Of a stretch of 17,980 bases of DNA, positions 14,539 through 17,980 are shown piece by piece. The stretch's first letter is position 1, and every line of letters begins with the position of its first letter. The notes beneath the pieces are model-generated. The model was given only the letters and a program-made list of their open reading frames with translations, was not told the DNA's origin and ran no database searches. A program made the position numbers and the translations under genes. This DNA comes from an uncultured Corynebacterium sp. Its GTDB lineage: Bacteria; Actinomycetota; Actinomycetes; Mycobacteriales; Mycobacteriaceae. The DNA lies in assembly GCF_946222985.1 (NCBI RefSeq), contig NZ_CAMIFY010000053.1:1-17980 (forward strand). Reading direction: 5' to 3'.

Positions 14539-15702
14539 TCAGGCCCCGTACTCGGGGTAGTCGGTGTAGCCCTCGGCGCCCTGGGCGTAGATGAGGTCGT
14601 GGCGCGCCTCCGCAAGCGGCAGCCCCTCGCGCATGCGGCGCACCAGGTCCGGGTTGGCGATGAACGGCCGCCCGAAACCGACGAGGTCCACCAGCCCACT
14701 GCCGAGCAGCTCCCCCGCCGATTCGGCGTCCCGGCCCCCGGTGAAGATCACCGCGCCGTCGTACTCTTCCCGCAGATGCTCGAGGAAGACCCGCGGGACC
14801 TCCGGAATCGTGCGATTGCGGGAGGTCGTGGACTGGTCCGCGATGTGGATGAAGTCGAATCCGCGGGCGCCGAGTTCGCGGGCGAGGGTGACGTAGGTGG
14901 TCTCGACATCGTCGTAAAGCGGCACATCGTTGACCATTCCGTACGGCGACACCCGCATGCCGACGGCCACCGTGCGGCGGCCGTCCCCCGTGCCCGCGGA
15001 ATCCTCTTCGGCCTGCGCGAGCGCGTCGCGCACCGCCTCCGTCACGGCATCGGCGACGGCGAGCGGGAAACGCAGCCGCTGCTCGACCGTGCCGGCGCCC
15101 CACCCGTCGGAGCGATCGTTGACGCCGGGATTGATGAACTGCTGGATGAGATAGCCGTTGGCGGCGTGGATCTCGATGGCGTCGAAACCGGCCGCCACCG
15201 CATTCGCCGCCGCGGAGGCGTAATCCGCGATCGTGCGGCGGATCCCCTCCTCGTCCAGGCCCTTCGGCTCCGACGGGGGCGCGAACCGGGCCTCGCCGCG
15301 GGAATCGAAGAAATAGCACCGGGCGTCGTGGGCGGCGTGCGAGGTGGAACTCACCGGCGCCGCGCCCGACGGCTGCAGGGCCGTGTGCGACACCCGCCCG
15401 CAATGCCACAGCTGCGCCGCGATCCGGCCGCCCTTGGCGTGCACGGCGTCGACCGCCTGCGCCCACCCGTCGACCTGCGGCGGCTTCCAGATCCCCGGCA
15501 CCGCCGCGAAACCGCGCGACTCCGGCGAGATGAACGTGCCCTCCGACACGATCAACCCCGCCGACGCGCGCTGCGAGTAGTACTCGGCCTGCAGCTCGTC
15601 GGCGACCTGCGACTGCGAGCGCACCCGCGTCATCGGCGCCATGACCACGCGGTTGGACAACTCGATGTCACCGAGTCGGAACGGGTCGAACAGCGTGGGC
15701 AC
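14539..15702 (-). CDS. Old Yellow Enzyme family alkene reductase (NemA-like)
   Basis: A 387-residue FMN TIM-barrel ene-reductase that uses NAD(P)H to reduce activated C=C bonds and sometimes nitro compounds. Typical features: LFDPFRLGDIELSNRVVMAP at the N-terminus, MAPMTR (21-26), GGRIAAQLWHCGRVSH (91-106), the substrate-binding His179/Asn182 with Tyr184 in IEIHAANGYLIQQFINPGVN, and LVDLVGFGRPFIANPDLVRR. The usual YGG after NxRxD reads WGA. The start is GTG (15702-15700), with a good AGGAGG 4 nt upstream. It lies 41 bp after the BCCT gene on the same strand and is probably co-transcribed. A general detoxification role is likely; the physiological substrate is unknown. Confidence 0.93.
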   Translation of the reverse strand: MPTLFDPFRLGDIELSNRVVMAPMTRVRSQSQVADELQAEYYSQRASAGLIVSEGTFISPESRGFAAVPGIWKPPQVDGWAQAVDAVHAKGGRIAAQLWHCGRVSHTALQPSGAAPVSSTSHAAHDARCYFFDSRGEARFAPPSEPKGLDEEGIRRTIADYASAAANAVAAGFDAIEIHAANGYLIQQFINPGVNDRSDGWGAGTVEQRLRFPLAVADAVTEAVRDALAQAEEDSAGTGDGRRTVAVGMRVSPYGMVNDVPLYDDVETTYVTLARELGARGFDFIHIADQSTTSRNRTIPEVPRVFLEHLREEYDGAVIFTGGRDAESAGELLGSGLVDLVGFGRPFIANPDLVRRMREGLPLAEARHDLIYAQGAEGYTDYPEYGA

Positions 15703-15743
15703 GGGACCTCCTCAGCGACGGGCAATGAGCTCCGGCGAGAATA

Positions 15744-17693
15744 TCACCGCGAGCCGGACTGACCGTCGTCCGTGGTCGCGTCCGTCACCGACGCGGTGTC
15801 GGCGATGCCGGACACGTCCTCCTGCAGCTGACCGCGCACCGTGACGTCACCGTCGATGACGGCGCCGCCCGGGATGTGCAGATTGCCCTCTTCGTCGATG
15901 AGCGGGGCGGGAAGCGGGTTGCCCTCTTCGTCGTAACCCGGCGCCGGCGACGACTCCTGGGTCTCCAGGGCCTCCGGGGTGAACGCCGGCCGCCACTGCC
16001 TCGTGCGCGGCTCCGGCATCGCCGCGGCGTCGTCCCTGATGCCCTTGATCAACGAAATCATCATCACGAAGCCGAGCACGAAGAACGGCAAACCGACCAC
16101 GGTGATGGTGTCCTGCAGCGCCGTCAGGCCCGCCTCGCCGGCGCCGACGAGCAGCACCGCGGCGACCAGGCCGGTCAGCCCGGCCCACAGCACGCGCTGC
16201 ACCGGGGTCGACTTGTCCTCGTCACCGGTGGCCATCATGTCGAGCACCATCGACGACGAGTCCATCGACGTGGTGAAGAAGATGACGACGATGATCACCG
16301 AGAACAGCGACATCACCGGCGCCCACGGGAAGTTCTGCAGGAACTCGAACAGCGCGCCCGGCACGTCGCCCTGGTCGACGACCACGTCGACGAGGCCGCC
16401 GCGTTCCTCCTCGATGCGGAACGACGCCATGCCGAAGATGCCGAACCAGATCAGGGAGAACATCACCGGCAGCGCCAGAACGCCGCCGACGAATTCGCGG
16501 ATGGTGCGGCCGCGGGAGATGCGGGCGATGAAGATGCCCACGAACGGCGCCCAGGTGATGGTCCACGCCCAGTAGAAGACGGTCCAACCTCCCTGCCAAC
16601 CGGGGTTCTCCTCGAAGGCGTCGTTCCACAGCGCCAGTCGCGGCAGCTCGACGATGTATCCGCCGATGGCCTCGATCGTGCCGCGCAGCAGGTACAGCGT
16701 CGGGCCGGCGAGCAGGACGAAGACGAGCAGCAGGATCGCCGCGCCGATGTTGATGTTGGACAGGCGCTTGATGCCCTTGTCCAGGCCGAGGGCCACGGAC
16801 ACGCAGGCGATGAGCGACACGACGACGATGAGCAGAACCTGCACCGCCACCGACTCGTCGATGCCGTACAGGCGGTTGAGCCCGGCGCTGATCTGCATCG
16901 TGCCCAGGCCGATCGACACGGCGACGCCGAAGACGGTGCCGACGACGGCGATGACGTCGACGGCGCGGCCGATCGGGCCGTAGATGCGGGTGCCGATCAG
17001 CGGCGCCATGATCGACGACAGTCGCGCGGGCAGCTTGCGCTTGTAGATGAAGTACGCGAACGCCAGACCCGGCAGCGCGAAGATCGTCCAGGTGTGCAGC
17101 CCGAAGTGATAGAACGTGAACGACATCGCCTCGCGGGCGGCGTCGATCGACTGCGGCTCGGTGCCGGCCAGCGGCGGGTTGGCGAAGTGGTTGAGCGGCT
17201 CCGCCACGCCCCAGAACATCAGGATCGTGCCGATGCCCGCGGCGAAGAGCATGCCGAACCACGCCGGCGTCGAATGCTCCGGCCGCTCGTCGTCACCGCC
17301 CAGCCGGATGCGTCCGAACCGGGAGATGCCGATCCAGATCAGGAACACCAGGAACACCGTGACGCCCAGAATGTAGAACCAGCCGAGGTTCTCCTTCAGC
17401 CAGTCGGCCGCGGTGGAGAACGTCTCGGTGACCGACGTCGTCGACACGAGCGTCCAGATCACGAATCCGAGGATCAGCGCGACGGACGGCCAGAAGACCG
17501 GAGCGTCGATGGTGAAGGTGAACTTCCGGCCGCTGGTGATGTCGCCCGGGCTTTCCGCGGTCGCCGTTTTCGCGGCGCCGGGCTGATCGGGTCGCTTCGG
17601 CTGCCCCGGCTGCTCCGGCCGCCTTGACCGCCTCGGCTGTCTGGAGTCGGCGCGCGACTCGTTGTTCGTGCTCGATTCGTCGGCCTGGGACAC
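15744..17693 (-). CDS. BCCT family osmolyte transporter
   Basis: A 649-residue membrane carrier of the betaine/choline/carnitine family, which takes up quaternary-ammonium or related osmolytes, usually with Na+. Twelve hydrophobic segments can be followed from about 68 to 550, including GLHTWTIFALPGLAFAYF (198-215) and the family signature WTVFYWAWTITWAPFVGIFI (370-389) followed by ARISRGRTIREF. In the signature, the Trp pair of BetP (AWW) is Ala-Trp-Thr (Thr378). TM3 reads AAGIGTILMFWGVAEPLNHF (151-170), not the GMGIG form. The N-terminal 60 residues are Arg/Gln/Pro-rich, and the C-terminal tail of about 100 residues is acidic with a twice-repeated DEEGN. GTG 17693 is chosen because GAGGTGG lies 5 nt upstream; the open frame continues 38 codons further without a better site. 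Ligand not assignable. Confidence 0.93.
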   Translation of the reverse strand: MSQADESSTNNESRADSRQPRRSRRPEQPGQPKRPDQPGAAKTATAESPGDITSGRKFTFTIDAPVFWPSVALILGFVIWTLVSTTSVTETFSTAADWLKENLGWFYILGVTVFLVFLIWIGISRFGRIRLGGDDERPEHSTPAWFGMLFAAGIGTILMFWGVAEPLNHFANPPLAGTEPQSIDAAREAMSFTFYHFGLHTWTIFALPGLAFAYFIYKRKLPARLSSIMAPLIGTRIYGPIGRAVDVIAVVGTVFGVAVSIGLGTMQISAGLNRLYGIDESVAVQVLLIVVVSLIACVSVALGLDKGIKRLSNINIGAAILLLVFVLLAGPTLYLLRGTIEAIGGYIVELPRLALWNDAFEENPGWQGGWTVFYWAWTITWAPFVGIFIARISRGRTIREFVGGVLALPVMFSLIWFGIFGMASFRIEEERGGLVDVVVDQGDVPGALFEFLQNFPWAPVMSLFSVIIVVIFFTTSMDSSSMVLDMMATGDEDKSTPVQRVLWAGLTGLVAAVLLVGAGEAGLTALQDTITVVGLPFFVLGFVMMISLIKGIRDDAAAMPEPRTRQWRPAFTPEALETQESSPAPGYDEEGNPLPAPLIDEEGNLHIPGGAVIDGDVTVRGQLQEDVSGIADTASVTDATTDDGQSGSR

Positions 17694-17734
17694 GAGTACC
17701 ACCTCAGGTGATCGGGGGTCGATGTGAATGGGCT

Positions 17735-17760
17735 GGGAATGACCTGAGCAGGCCACTCCC
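17735..17760 (-). ncRNA. Stable hairpin in the BCCT mRNA leader
   Basis: On the minus strand GGGAGTGGCCTG pairs with CAGGTCATTCCC, 12 consecutive pairs including two G-U pairs (11 with a 4-nt loop). G-U pairs imply selection, if any, at the RNA level. It lies about 40 nt before the GTG start. Nearby, GTGATC and GATCAC could close a longer outer helix, and CACCTGAGGTG overlapping the ribosome site is itself self-complementary. This may be a regulatory leader; no known riboswitch class was recognised. Confidence 0.4.
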
Positions 17761-17792
17761 ACCACTTGATCACGTTCTCGATTCATGTTCAA

Positions 17793-17820
17793 ACGATACG
17801 AGATCAAGAACCCGCATCAA
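17793..17820 (-). promoter_or_regulatory. Candidate promoter of the BCCT-OYE pair
   Basis: Minus strand: TTGATG (17820-17815), 16-bp spacer, TATCGT (17798-17793). Both hexamers fit sigma-A type elements, in an AT-richer stretch. Predicted start near 17786 gives a leader of about 93 nt that contains the hairpin at 17735-17760. Confidence 0.5.
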
Positions 17821-17888
17821 TTCCCTTGTCCCCCACCGATTTCGAGCCGTTTCAGAGGCTTTGCGACGGCCCCGTCGTCCCCGATCGC

Positions 17889-17941
17889 CCGGGCCCGCGG
17901 GGGCGGCCCGGCCGGCCGGACCCGCGGCTCCCCCGGGGCCC
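17889..17941. repeat. GC-extreme inverted repeat at the right edge
   Basis: GGGCCCGCGGGGG (17891-17903) is complementary to CCCCCGGGGCCC (17930-17941) with one bulged base, enclosing a 26-nt loop that is itself rich in CCGG palindromes. A smaller hairpin, CGACG-GCCC-CGTCG, is at 17864-17877. No T-run follows on either strand. I see no start of a gene between 17821 and 17980; this could be the 3' end structure of a gene beyond the window. Confidence 0.45.
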
Positions 17942-17980
17942 ACGCACACGAACGAGCGGCGCCCCCGACCGGAATTCGGT

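Noticed and set aside
17694..17807. 38-codon N-terminal extension of the BCCT carrier
   Set aside because: The strong GAGGTGG 5 nt before GTG 17693 and the structured, non-protein-like leader favour the shorter start.

Overview
The window is very GC-rich, densely packed actinobacterial DNA. It most resembles Corynebacterium or a close relative. The truncated glutamate dehydrogenase at the left edge closely matches my memory of corynebacterial Gdh. The DUF4921-like GalT-fold protein, the DUF222/HNH (13E12-type) protein, the BCCT carrier and the leaderless-type promoters also fit this group. No species can be assigned from the sequence alone.

Layout. (1) 1-359, minus: the 5' part of gdhA, followed by about 480 bp of non-coding DNA. 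(2) 843-1229, minus: a small unknown protein, divergent from a plus-strand pair at 1299-3809 (glycerate kinase and a GalT/HIT-like protein). A 69-bp gap separates the two and appears to hold overlapping promoters. (3) 3871-9753, plus: a urease operon in the order ureA, chelatase-like His-rich protein, ureBC fusion, ureF, ureG, ureD. It is followed by a strong stem-loop. (4) 10024-11862, plus: a DUF222/HNH protein with a long low-complexity insert and a worn HNH motif. (5) 12076-14449, plus: an M20 amidohydrolase and a luciferase-like oxidoreductase. (6) 15702-14539 and 17693-15744, minus: an Old Yellow Enzyme and a BCCT osmolyte carrier, probably co-transcribed from a promoter near 17.8 kb. 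The right edge is a GC-extreme inverted repeat.

The most notable locus is the urease operon. It has no ureE, the usual nickel-delivery gene. In its place, between ureA and the catalytic subunits, is a 315-residue protein. Its first 239 residues look like a two-domain CbiX/SirB-type chelatase that lacks the first catalytic His. Its last 76 residues contain 33 histidines. It is translationally coupled to both neighbours (GTGA overlap upstream, 8-bp overlap downstream). The beta and alpha urease subunits are fused in one 716-residue polypeptide, which I regard as rare. I infer that the chelatase-like protein is a nickel store or chaperone replacing UreE.

Urease releases ammonia, and glutamate dehydrogenase (left edge) can assimilate it. 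A GTAAC-n6-GTAAT pair upstream of ureA resembles GlnR half-sites, so nitrogen control of urease is plausible but unproven. The other genes look like ordinary metabolism, detoxification and osmoprotection genes. I saw no CRISPR array, tRNA, rRNA, insertion sequence or phage gene.
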